From positions 1-64,000 of the forward strand of contig JAZUDI010000037.1 in NCBI GenBank assembly GCA_045639525.1: a stretch of DNA of 64,000 bases, in the 5' to 3' direction. This document shows positions 18,130 through 25,672 of this stretch, piece by piece (position 1 is the first letter of the stretch; each line of letters opens with the position of its first letter). The stretch is from UBA1181 sp045639525. GTDB taxonomy: Bacteria > Bacteroidota > Bacteroidia > Bacteroidales > Paludibacteraceae. The notes below the pieces were generated by a model that had not been told where the DNA came from, ran no database searches, and was given only the letters and a program-made list of their open reading frames with translations. A program made the translations under genes and the position numbers.

Positions 18130-18561
18130 TGAAGAGATTATTTCTTGATACAAATATTTGTCATTGATTTTATGGCAAAGCGTGCAGAGTTCCTTCCTGC
18201 TGCCAATCTAATGCAAATGGCATTAGAAGGCAAGTTGGTTCTTTTCATGACTCCATTGACCGTTGCAAACATCACCTACATTCTGCGTAAGGATTTTTCA
18301 AAGGACGTGATGAAACAGAAAATACAGCAATTATGCAGCGTTATCCAAATATCACCTATTACTAAAATCGAGGTTGATAAAGCACTTCTTGCTGATAATC
18401 CTGATATGGAGGATGCAATCCAATATTTTTCAGCAGAAGCAATAAATGCCGATTACATCATTACTCGTGATCCTAAGCATTTCAATTATGCTACAATCCC
18501 AGTAATGAATGCTTCGGAATTCTTTCAAGAACAAATAGGTCACTTGAATCCAAACAAATAA
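18129..18561 (+). pseudogene. PIN-domain toxin gene with a one-base frameshift
   Basis: PIN toxins are Mg-dependent ribonucleases of VapC-like TA systems. From the ATG at 18129 the frame reads MKRLFLDTNI and then hits a stop at 18165. Dropping one T from the TTT at 18157-18159 joins it to the remaining frame, which then reads DTNIVIDFMAKRAEF, the standard PIN N-terminus with its catalytic Asp. The rest is intact (MTPLTVANITYILRK, NADYIITRDPKHF). The span of 433 bases is not a multiple of three. It is probably an inactive toxin, unless this is a sequencing error or a recoding site. Confidence 0.8.
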
Positions 18562-18615
18562 GCCAAATATAAACGCCAACTATATCACAATGATGTTGTC
18601 GGCATAAACGAAATA

Positions 18616-18677
18616 AACAAAACAGAAATTAAGTAAACTAAAATAGTAACATATACGCATTGACTATTATTTCGCGT
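18616..18677 (+). repeat. Island repeat, copy A
   Basis: About 62 bases, nearly identical to copy B at 19575-19635 (one insertion and a few changes), sharing ACAGAAATTAAGTAA and ACATATACGCATTGACTAT. The two copies stop matching just after GCGTT. Copies A and B flank the kinase-like gene as direct repeats. Confidence 0.8.
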
Positions 18678-18716
18678 TAAAGATAAAGAGTGTTAATTTA
18701 GAAATAAATCATAAAA

Positions 18717-19535
18717 ATGACAAATTCAGATTTTTGGGAGCATATCAAAGCCATCATATTAGGAGGGTTCACTCCCGAAGGTCTGGCAGAACTTGATGAA
18801 TATGCAGACAAATTCACATGTGGACAGCTACTTTATAAACGCTTTTCACCGCCAGAACAGTATGGCTGTGCAAAGGGAGGCCATGCGCATGTCATTGCAT
18901 CCCTGCTCGCGGGAGCAGAAGTTGGCTCAGATTCAGTCGCTGAAGGAGAAAACGACTTCAAAAGACAGTGCAAACGCGGAGAGGCGCAAGCTTGCATTAT
19001 AGAGCAATGGGCGAGGGTGACCGGTTGTTGGACAGATGATATAGAAGACACGCTCACCAGACTCATGGGCGAGCAAATAGCCGAAGGCGGTGAAGCCCAT
19101 GTCTATGACCATGGAGCTACCCTTGTCAAGTCTATTGGACTTGACTACTATATCGAGCCCATCCTTGCCCTTGATCGTATTTCCCTTCACAATGCCTATT
19201 TCCCTGAAACACGACTATCGGTACTGGGATTTGGCAGAGATGGTGAAGGAACGTTCCGCATAATCGCTGAACAGCAGTTCATCGAAGGAACAAGAATGAC
19301 AGACGAGGAGATTGCTGAATTTATGAAACTCATGGACTTCAATCTCATCAATCTTCGCAACTGGACATACGCAACACCTGACATTTATCTGAGCGACATG
19401 CACGATGAGAATGTACTGCGGACAAAATCGGGCGGAGTGGCAGTCGTAGATTGTGATATCCGAATCAATACCCCGGAACTCCGTTGCGGAGGTATGCGGA
19501 CACTCACAACAGAGGTGAATTTCAGAATGCAATAA
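18717..19535 (+). CDS. Polyvalent-protein-type kinase-like protein
   Basis: The 272-residue product resembles the degenerate protein-kinase domain found in phage and plasmid polyvalent proteins (PF18762-like, by reading). The N-terminal part (about 35-120) contains LLYKRFSPPEQYGCAKGG. The kinase-like part has GGEAHVYDHG (124-133) as nucleotide loop, VK (K138) as the ATP lysine, SDMHDENVL with D227 and N232 as a catalytic D-x4-N, and VVDCD (D245) in place of DFG. Activity and substrate are unknown. It stands alone between two direct repeats, which suggests a mobile single-gene module. Confidence 0.65.
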   Translation: MTNSDFWEHIKAIILGGFTPEGLAELDEYADKFTCGQLLYKRFSPPEQYGCAKGGHAHVIASLLAGAEVGSDSVAEGENDFKRQCKRGEAQACIIEQWARVTGCWTDDIEDTLTRLMGEQIAEGGEAHVYDHGATLVKSIGLDYYIEPILALDRISLHNAYFPETRLSVLGFGRDGEGTFRIIAEQQFIEGTRMTDEEIAEFMKLMDFNLINLRNWTYATPDIYLSDMHDENVLRTKSGGVAVVDCDIRINTPELRCGGMRTLTTEVNFRMQ

Positions 19536-19574
19536 TACGGAGTGACATCCGTTAAATCATAACAAAATAATAAT

Positions 19575-19635
19575 AACGAAACAGAAATTAAGTAACTAAA
19601 ATATTAACATATACGCATTGACTATTATTTGCGTT
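19575..19635 (+). repeat. Island repeat, copy B
   Basis: Near-identical direct repeat of copy A, ending ACATATACGCATTGACTAT, then TATTTGCGTT. Its last bases (GCGTT) are also the first bases of the long inverted-repeat structure that follows. Confidence 0.8.
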
Positions 19636-19841
19636 CTCCTGAAAAGCCTGGAAACTTTAGATTGGAATAAGAACACAAAAAATAGTGGTTAGGCAATTCT
19701 CTGTGATAGCAGGGAGTGTGCCTTATCGCTCTTTATAAGAGTTCAATGTTTGTGCCTTTGGGCATGAGCATGTCTTATAGAGCGATGAGGTTTCATTCCA
19801 GGCTGCCTCGGAGAACGCATAAGAAGGCTCATGCCCTTCTT
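19631..19841 (+). ncRNA. Candidate structured RNA or folded DNA site before the RM operon
   Basis: Nested perfect inverted repeats define one closed structure. GCGTTCTCC (19631-19639) pairs with 19810-19818. AGCCTGGAA (19645-19653) pairs with 19796-19804, separated from the first by a 5x5 internal loop. Inside, 19721-19740 pairs with 19773-19790 as an 18-bp stem with a 2-base bulge. A hairpin AAGAAGG/CCTTCTT follows (19821-19841). Its loop contributes to a 10-base perfect complement between GGGCATGAGC (19760-19769) and GCTCATGCCC (19827-19836), a possible pseudoknot. No good open frame crosses it. I match it to no named RNA class. Confidence 0.55.
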
Positions 19842-19874
19842 GTGTGTTTACGCATGTGGTAGATCGATGCATTA

Positions 19875-19887
19875 GTTGCTTGGCAAC
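19875..19887 (+). promoter_or_regulatory. Small hairpin just before the first methylase
   Basis: GTTGC/GCAAC with a 3-base loop ends 14 bases before the methylase ATG. It could mask the start region, but it is short and may be chance. Confidence 0.3.
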
Positions 19888-19901
19888 GATTTATCACGAA
19901 G

Positions 19902-20981
19902 ATGGCAACAGAAATCATAAAAACAGACACACCAAGGTTCAATCTTGAAAGTCGCAGGTACATCGGATGTAAGGCGAAACTTGTGGATTGGATTTTTGAA
20001 TTGATACGGGAAGAAACACGTGGTGTATATTCTTTCTGCGACATTTTTGCGGGCACAGGTTCTGTATCTAATCGTGCTATACATTTATTTGAGCGTGTGA
20101 TAATCAACGATTTCCTTTATTCTAACCATGTGCTCTATTACGCTTTCTTTGGTAACGGCGAATGGGATGAAGAGAAAGTGTTACAGATTGTCAATGAGTT
20201 CAATGAAATAGATGCAAGCATACTTCCCGACAATTATTTTTCAGACAATTATGGTGGTAAATATTTCGATATGCTTGCCGCAAAGAAGATTGGGTTCATT
20301 CGTGACTCTATTGAAGAGAGGAAAGGCAGCTTAACAGAAAAGGAGTATTGCGTCCTTATTGCTTCACTCATTTACAGCATCGACAGAATAGCAAATACAC
20401 TTGGTCATTTTGAGGCTTATCGCAAAGTTAAGATTGTTCCTCAAAACCTTGTAATTCGGTTGATTGACGTTAAGACATGTCCGAATATTGACATTCACCA
20501 AAGGGATGCAAATCAACTTGCTAGAGAAATTCATACCGATATTGTTTATATGGATCCTCCATATAACTCACGTCAATACAGCCGATTCTATCATGTGTAT
20601 GAGGTACTTGTGAAATGGGACAAACCTATGCTTTATTCTGATGCAGCAAAGCCGAAGTTTACGGAGAATAACAGTGACTATTGTCGTACTGCGGCGTTGA
20701 GTGCGTTTACTGACCTTGTTGCTCATGTTGACACGAAATACATTGTTGTTTCCTACAATAACACTTACAAATCAAAGAGTACGTCGTCAGAGAATAAAAT
20801 CAAACTAGAACAGATTGAAGAGGTGCTGAACAAATGTGGAACAACTAAAGTATTCGCACATAAACATCAGGCTTTCAATGCCGGTAAGACTGAGTTTGAT
20901 GATCATAAAGAGTATTTATTCATAACGGAGGTTGACCATGAAAAACGGAATCGCTCGTTCTCCACTCTTCTACGTGGGTGA
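19902..20981 (+). CDS. N6-adenine DNA methyltransferase M1 (D12 class)
   Basis: Methylates adenine in one strand of the recognition site to protect host DNA. The 359-residue product has the D12/Dam layout: AdoMet motif FAGTGS (49-54) near the N-terminus, then the catalytic DPPY at 218-221 (YMDPPYNSRQYS). It is the first of a three-gene operon. M2 overlaps its end by 44 bases and the AlwI-like nuclease follows. Two separate methylases fit an asymmetric site, one per strand. The upstream 360 bases hold the repeat and the structured segment. Confidence 0.92.
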   Translation: MATEIIKTDTPRFNLESRRYIGCKAKLVDWIFELIREETRGVYSFCDIFAGTGSVSNRAIHLFERVIINDFLYSNHVLYYAFFGNGEWDEEKVLQIVNEFNEIDASILPDNYFSDNYGGKYFDMLAAKKIGFIRDSIEERKGSLTEKEYCVLIASLIYSIDRIANTLGHFEAYRKVKIVPQNLVIRLIDVKTCPNIDIHQRDANQLAREIHTDIVYMDPPYNSRQYSRFYHVYEVLVKWDKPMLYSDAAKPKFTENNSDYCRTAALSAFTDLVAHVDTKYIVVSYNNTYKSKSTSSENKIKLEQIEEVLNKCGTTKVFAHKHQAFNAGKTEFDDHKEYLFITEVDHEKRNRSFSTLLRG

Positions 20982-21843
20982 CAAATATAAACTCATCCGC
21001 GAAATAAAGACGCACTTTCCCGAAGGAATTAACCGATTGATTGAGCCTTTCGTTGGTGGCGGTAGCGTTATGTTGAATGTGGAAGCAGATGGCTATCTGC
21101 TAAATGACATAGACTCTTACGTCATTGCCATTCATCGAATGTTGTGTGGCTTTATTGGCCATGAAGAAGAGTTCTTCAATCAGTTCTTCGCCATGGTCAA
21201 ACAATATGGGCTTTCTTTGTCTTATGCTGGGCGTACAGCCCCAGAAGAGATGAAACGAGAGTTTCCTAAGACTTATTATGCAAAGTACAACAAAGAAGCA
21301 TACACCCGACTGAAGTGTGATTTCAACAATGGTGGTAAGGAGGATTTTATGCGCCTCTATATGTTACTCATTTACGGCTTCAACAGAATGCTTCGCTTCA
21401 ATGGTAAGGGCGATTTCAATCTTCCTGTAGGTGACGTGGATTTCAATCAGAACACCCGCGATGCCCTTGACGATTATTTTCGTTTGTTGGCAAATAAGCA
21501 AGTGGAATGGCACAATCAGGATTTCCGTGAGTTCCTCGTTGGAATAGATTATCAAAAAGGAGATCTCGTTTATCTCGACCCTCCATATCTGATAACATTC
21601 AGCGAATACAACAAATTATGGAATGATGAAACTGAACACGATTTGCTGATGCTGCTCGATGAACTAAACGAGAGAGGTGTTCGCTTTGCTATTTCTAATG
21701 TGACGCATTACAAGGGGAAGATCAACGAAGTTTTTCTTGAATGGTCAGCATGTTACACATGCTATTCAATCAAAAGTAATTACATCAGTTTTAACGATAA
21801 TACGATAAAGAACTTCAAAGAGGTTCTTGTGACAAATTATTAG
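20938..21843 (+). CDS. N6-adenine DNA methyltransferase M2 (D12 class)
   Basis: The 301-residue product, read from ATG at 20938, has YVGDKYKLI at the N-terminus, the AdoMet motif PFVGGGS (37-43) and DPPY (214-217, in YLDPPYLITFSEYN), the Dam-like D12 arrangement. It is a distinct protein from M1, not a duplication. The start lies inside M1, which indicates translational coupling. An in-frame TTG 6 bases earlier is less likely. It presumably modifies the strand opposite to M1's. Confidence 0.92.
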   Translation: MKNGIARSPLFYVGDKYKLIREIKTHFPEGINRLIEPFVGGGSVMLNVEADGYLLNDIDSYVIAIHRMLCGFIGHEEEFFNQFFAMVKQYGLSLSYAGRTAPEEMKREFPKTYYAKYNKEAYTRLKCDFNNGGKEDFMRLYMLLIYGFNRMLRFNGKGDFNLPVGDVDFNQNTRDALDDYFRLLANKQVEWHNQDFREFLVGIDYQKGDLVYLDPPYLITFSEYNKLWNDETEHDLLMLLDELNERGVRFAISNVTHYKGKINEVFLEWSACYTCYSIKSNYISFNDNTIKNFKEVLVTNY

Positions 21844-21847
21844 GATT

Positions 21848-23500
21848 ATGGCTACACCACAATATAAACCGCTACTCTACACAACCACAATGCGCAACCC
21901 AGGACGTTTGAAGTTTATGCTTTATGTCTTGTCGAAGTTTGAAGGAAAAATTCTCAATGATAACTTGGCTACAAAGATTTGTGGTGAGACGATCCGTTAT
22001 GGCTTATATCGCCCGATGAAACAGATTGATTCTGTAAAACAAAAGTGGCAATCAACTAGTCAAGGAGAATTCAGCGACTATCAACTTACGGATGAAGAAG
22101 TGCGAACAATGTTGACGCTCAATCCTCAGTCGCACAAGGAGGCTGGGTTTGCAAAAGGTTGGCCATCTCGCTTTGCTACAATCTATGATTTGACCAAAGA
22201 ACTTGGGTTGGCTTATTATTGGCCTGGTCAACCTATTGTTGTATCTGATTTGGGAAAACATTTGCTGAAAAGTATAAATGTAGAAGTGGACGAGAGTAAT
22301 TCTTTCATTACCGCAGAAATTGAGCATCCAGAGTATGAGCAGCAAGTATTCTTGCAAGCTTTAGCAAAATCACAAAGAAAGAACCCGTTTGTGCGTGTAT
22401 TGAACGATAACATTCCTCTTATTCTTTTGCTTCAAGTTATACGCCTGCTTAATTCTGATCCGGCGCAGAATGGCTGTGGAATCTCACGCAGGGAGCTCCC
22501 GTTACTGATATTTTGGAAAGACAACGATGCGAATGCTCTGTATGAACGAATTGTTGAATTGCGAGAGGATTATGGCTATAATCCGAGTGATGAGGTAATT
22601 GTTGACATTTGTATCAGCGAGATAATGAATGGTAATTTCAAAGAGTTTAAGGAGAAATCTATTATGGACGAATATCCAGATGAGTTTATCCGCAAGATGC
22701 GAATGACAGGATTGATTTCCATGCGTGGTGCTGGTCGGTTCCTTGATGAAAATAAGAATGAGGCGGCGAAAGTTGACTATGTGCTTGCTCATTATGCCAA
22801 TTATGCTCATTATACTGATGAACGAACATACTTCGATTATATGGCGAAACTTGATCCTAACCTCATCAGCATTCTGTCAAAACCAATTGATGCATCAAAT
22901 AGCGAGACCTTGTTGACTGAGTGGTTGGCGGTTTATCCATGGGCAAGTATCAAGAAAGAACTTAATAACCTATCTACAAAGAAGGCAAGTTCGGACAATG
23001 TGTTGAAACTACTTGCTGCCCCTTCACGTCTGGAATTTCTTACCGCTTTAGCTATTAAATCAAAACTTCCAGATGTGCGTGTTATCCCAAATTACAGTTG
23101 TGATGATACAGGGTTGCCTACTTCTACGGCTGGAGGCAACAAAGGTGACATTGAATGCTTTGAACAGAAGCGTGGAATTCTTGTTGAGGTAACAATGGCG
23201 ATGGGTAGAACACAAACGATGATGGAGGTGTGGCCTATCGACCGTCATCTTGACGACATGCGAAAAGAACATGAAGCACAGTGTATTTTCGTGGCTCCTG
23301 CCATCTATCCAGATAGTAAAAAGCAGATTGATTATATTGCTTATGAATCTAGAGGACAAAAGAAAATCCGGCCGTATGCAATTGCAGACTTAATAAGTTA
23401 TCTGGAGAACACCCACGTGTTGTATGAAGATCCTTTGGATTTACAATGCTCAAATATTGCTCAAATGGCTGCAGATCCTATGTCGTTGTATGGTGATTAA
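21848..23500 (+). CDS. AlwI-family type IIS restriction endonuclease
   Basis: The 550-residue product starts 4 bases after M2 stops. The N-terminal TTTMRNPGRLKFMLYVLSKF and the overall length fit the AlwI family (PF09491), whose members recognise GGATC and cut a few bases away. The specificity here is not proven. A PD-(D/E)xK-like core may be D434 in NKGDIECF with E447 in LVEVT, with Thr where Lys is usual. It would cut unmodified foreign DNA. The order M-M-R matches AlwI-type systems. Confidence 0.82.
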   Translation: MATPQYKPLLYTTTMRNPGRLKFMLYVLSKFEGKILNDNLATKICGETIRYGLYRPMKQIDSVKQKWQSTSQGEFSDYQLTDEEVRTMLTLNPQSHKEAGFAKGWPSRFATIYDLTKELGLAYYWPGQPIVVSDLGKHLLKSINVEVDESNSFITAEIEHPEYEQQVFLQALAKSQRKNPFVRVLNDNIPLILLLQVIRLLNSDPAQNGCGISRRELPLLIFWKDNDANALYERIVELREDYGYNPSDEVIVDICISEIMNGNFKEFKEKSIMDEYPDEFIRKMRMTGLISMRGAGRFLDENKNEAAKVDYVLAHYANYAHYTDERTYFDYMAKLDPNLISILSKPIDASNSETLLTEWLAVYPWASIKKELNNLSTKKASSDNVLKLLAAPSRLEFLTALAIKSKLPDVRVIPNYSCDDTGLPTSTAGGNKGDIECFEQKRGILVEVTMAMGRTQTMMEVWPIDRHLDDMRKEHEAQCIFVAPAIYPDSKKQIDYIAYESRGQKKIRPYAIADLISYLENTHVLYEDPLDLQCSNIAQMAADPMSLYGD

Positions 23501-23520
23501 ATAGGGGGGTGCATCTCTCC

Positions 23521-24072
23521 CTACTCAATCCCAATATACTTATGCGTCTGGAGCGATAACCGCCAATGCGGATGCTCCAAGATGTACGCTACTGTCTCTT
23601 TGGTGTTTTTGCAGGAACAAGGTTGGAGGAAATAGTGGTCCGCTTTGATTTGCTTGTGCCAACGCTCTACATCTGCACGTTCGGAGAAGACCACCTTCAC
23701 TTCGTTGGCGGTAGATAAGATGGGTGCTTTGCCCTCTTTGGGAGAGAGGGTGACCCAATCTAAGTTATGAGGCACTTCGTGTGTGCCGTTGGTCTCCATA
23801 GCCACTTTTTTGCCTATGTTGTGCAACCTCTCCACCAACGACTCCGTTGCTTGGAGGCTGGGTTCTCCGCCTGTGAGGATTACCCAAGGGGAGGCAAATC
23901 CGCTCACTATCTTCACGATCTCTTCTTCACTCATTTCGACGAAAGTCTCGTGCTTTGTGTCGCAGAAGGGGCATTTCAGGTTGCAGCCTGAAAAGCGCAC
24001 GAAGACCGCGGAGGTTCCTGTATGGAATCCCTCGCCTTGTAGGCTCATGAATATCTCGTTAATCCTCTTCAT
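23521..24072 (-). CDS. queE: 7-carboxy-7-deazaguanine synthase
   Basis: A radical SAM enzyme that converts carboxytetrahydropterin to 7-carboxy-7-deazaguanine in queuosine synthesis. The 183-residue product has the cluster motif C-x3-C-x2-C at C30, C34, C37 (SGCNLKCPFCD), preceded by LQGEGFHTG, and TGGEPSLQ for SAM binding. The start overlaps the queD stop by 14 bases. It is last in the queF-queC-queD-queE operon. Confidence 0.96.
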   Translation of the reverse strand: MKRINEIFMSLQGEGFHTGTSAVFVRFSGCNLKCPFCDTKHETFVEMSEEEIVKIVSGFASPWVILTGGEPSLQATESLVERLHNIGKKVAMETNGTHEVPHNLDWVTLSPKEGKAPILSTANEVKVVFSERADVERWHKQIKADHYFLQPCSCKNTKETVAYILEHPHWRLSLQTHKYIGIE

Positions 24073-24394
24073 ACGTAGCTATGTTACCCTCAGACTCTTG
24101 TACGGTTACCTTGTAACAGGTGTCGATTTGTTGGCAAATCCAGTAGGCCAGGTTCTCAGCTGTTGGGTTGAGATCTCCTAACACATCGTTGAGCACTTTG
24201 TGGTCCAATTGGCCTTTGATCGCCTTCTTGATGTGGGAGAAATCCACAATCATGCCATCCGCGTTGAGCTCCTTCGCTTTGCAGTGGACGGTTACAATCC
24301 AATTGTGACCATGCAAGTTCTCGCATTTGCTGGCATAGGAGAGTTTCAACTTGTGCGCCGCTGAAATCTCGAATCGCTTCGTTATGTAGTACAT
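24059..24394 (-). CDS. queD: 6-carboxytetrahydropterin synthase
   Basis: Converts dihydroneopterin triphosphate to carboxytetrahydropterin, the second step of the 7-deazaguanine pathway. The 111-residue T-fold protein has zinc ligands H14, H28 and H30 (AAHKLKL, NLHGHNW) and the catalytic C24. The length is typical. Confidence 0.96.
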   Translation of the reverse strand: MYYITKRFEISAAHKLKLSYASKCENLHGHNWIVTVHCKAKELNADGMIVDFSHIKKAIKGQLDHKVLNDVLGDLNPTAENLAYWICQQIDTCYKVTVQESEGNIATYEED

Positions 24395-24415
24395 ATTGTC
24401 TTAATTATGCTGAAA

Positions 24416-25069
24416 TTAATCTTCGTAAGCTGTTTTGTCCGCTACTCCCGCGTCGCGTAACGCCTCTTTGCGCTCCATGCAGGTACCGCATTTGCCGCAG
24501 TGTTTCTCACCGCCTTTGTAGCAACTCCATGTCTGCGTATAGTCCAGACCTAAAGCGGCGCCTCGCTTCACGATATCGGTTTTGGAGATGTGGGTATAGG
24601 GGGTGACAAGGGTGATGCCATCATAGGTGCCTGCCGCGATCGCATCGCTCATCGCTGTGGCGAATTGAGGCCGACAATCAGGGTAAATAGTGTGGTCTCC
24701 GCTGTGATTGGCCATCATCACATGTCTCAAGCCATTGCTCTCCGCGACACCCGCCGCGATGGCCAACATGATGCCGTTGCGGAAAGGAACGACGGTCGAT
24801 TTCATGTTCTCATCGTCGTAATTGCCCTCTGGGATTGCCTCAGCCCCCTCCAAAAGGGAACTCTTGAAATACTCCTTCATGAAGGAGAGTGGTATGGTGA
24901 TGTGCTTGATGCCTAATTGCTCGCAATGATACTTCGCGAAGGGAATCTCCTTGTCGTTGTGGTTGCTGCCGTAGTCGAAAGAGATGGCCAATGCGATATC
25001 CTCCTTGAACTCGTAGAGTAGGGTGGTGCTATCCATCCCTCCTGATAGGATAAGAACGCTATCTTTCAT
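24416..25069 (-). CDS. queC: 7-cyano-7-deazaguanine synthase
   Basis: ATP-dependent conversion of carboxydeazaguanine to preQ0. The 217-residue PP-loop protein has SGGMDS at 9-14 and the C-terminal four-cysteine zinc site in CYKGGEKHCGKCGTC. It lies 29 bases after queF and 21 before queD. Confidence 0.97.
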   Translation of the reverse strand: MKDSVLILSGGMDSTTLLYEFKEDIALAISFDYGSNHNDKEIPFAKYHCEQLGIKHITIPLSFMKEYFKSSLLEGAEAIPEGNYDDENMKSTVVPFRNGIMLAIAAGVAESNGLRHVMMANHSGDHTIYPDCRPQFATAMSDAIAAGTYDGITLVTPYTHISKTDIVKRGAALGLDYTQTWSCYKGGEKHCGKCGTCMERKEALRDAGVADKTAYED

Positions 25070-25098
25070 ATCTTAAAGATTGAAATGTGAGGGAATTG

Positions 25099-25572
25099 TT
25101 AAATGCAATGGTTCATTTGGGCCACCAAACGGGCCTGCTTCATCTCTTGGTGCGCCTCATCCGCGTAGTTGGCGAATGGGTAGATGGCGATACCGCCTCT
25201 TGGCGTGAAGATGCCAACCACCTCCAAATATCTTGGTTCCATCAATTTCACCAAATCTTTCATGATAATATTGATGCAATCCTCATGGAAGTCACCGTGG
25301 TTGCGGAAACTGAAGAGGTAGAGCTTCAAAGATTTACTCTCCACCATTCTTTCGTTCGGAATGTAGTTGATGATGATTTTCGCAAAATCAGGTTGTCCGG
25401 TCTTCGGACAGAGACTGGTGAACTCCGGACAGTTCAAGGTCACAAGGTAATCGTTCTCCGGATGCTTGTTGACGAAAGTCTCCAATACATGAGGCGCATA
25501 GTCGGTAGGATAAACCGTCTTTTTGTCGCCTAATAGGGTTACCCCCTCCAATTCATTTTCAGTTCTTGACAT
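25099..25572 (-). CDS. queF: NADPH-dependent 7-cyano-7-deazaguanine reductase
   Basis: Reduces preQ0 to preQ1, the base inserted into tRNA for queuosine. The 157-residue product is the short unimodular type, with the nucleophile C55 (FTSLCPKTGQPD), D62, ESKSLKLY (78-85) and HED (96-98). Its presence points to tRNA queuosine rather than DNA modification. First gene of the que operon. Confidence 0.96.
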   Translation of the reverse strand: MSRTENELEGVTLLGDKKTVYPTDYAPHVLETFVNKHPENDYLVTLNCPEFTSLCPKTGQPDFAKIIINYIPNERMVESKSLKLYLFSFRNHGDFHEDCINIIMKDLVKLMEPRYLEVVGIFTPRGGIAIYPFANYADEAHQEMKQARLVAQMNHCI

Positions 25573-25576
25573 AATG

Positions 25577-25613
25577 TATTTAGTTTTAGAGGAAATACGT
25601 TAAAGCTCTCAAT
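25577..25613 (-). promoter_or_regulatory. Short queF leader, weak preQ1-riboswitch resemblance
   Basis: On the minus strand the leader contains AGAG, a 14-base loop, then CTCTAAAACTAAAT directly before the queF start. This recalls preQ1-I riboswitches (short stem, then an A-rich tail ending in ACUAA), but the conserved loop sequence is not well matched. It begins close to the expected transcription start. Confidence 0.3.
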
Positions 25614-25619
25614 TGTGTG

Positions 25620-25627
25620 CAAAGATA
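25620..25627 (-). promoter_or_regulatory. -7 box of the que operon
   Basis: TATCTTTG on the minus strand, 48 bases before queF. The predicted start falls about 6-8 bases downstream. Confidence 0.6.
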
Positions 25628-25637
25628 GTAAATAATT

Positions 25638-25672
25638 AAGAATTAAGAGTTAAGAATTAAGAGTTAAGAATT
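25638..25672. repeat. 14-bp tandem repeat at the MATE gene end
   Basis: AAGAATTAAGAGTT occurs twice in tandem and a third half copy follows. It covers the MATE stop codon and lies just upstream of the que promoter. It is a low-complexity expansion. Confidence 0.7.

Noticed and set aside
17747..19841. Integron-like cassette array (attC sites)
   Set aside because: Repeats end in GCGTT and flank single genes, but no tyrosine integron integrase is present and the paired R/L boxes of attC could not be placed around all modules.
19631..19841. Retron msr-msd RNA
   Set aside because: Terminal inverted repeats fit loosely, but no reverse transcriptase gene is nearby.
23521..25572. Dpd-type 7-deazaguanine DNA modification linked to the restriction island
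   Set aside because: queF is included and no DpdA/TGT-like transferase or dpd genes are seen; the cluster is ordinary tRNA queuosine synthesis on the other strand.
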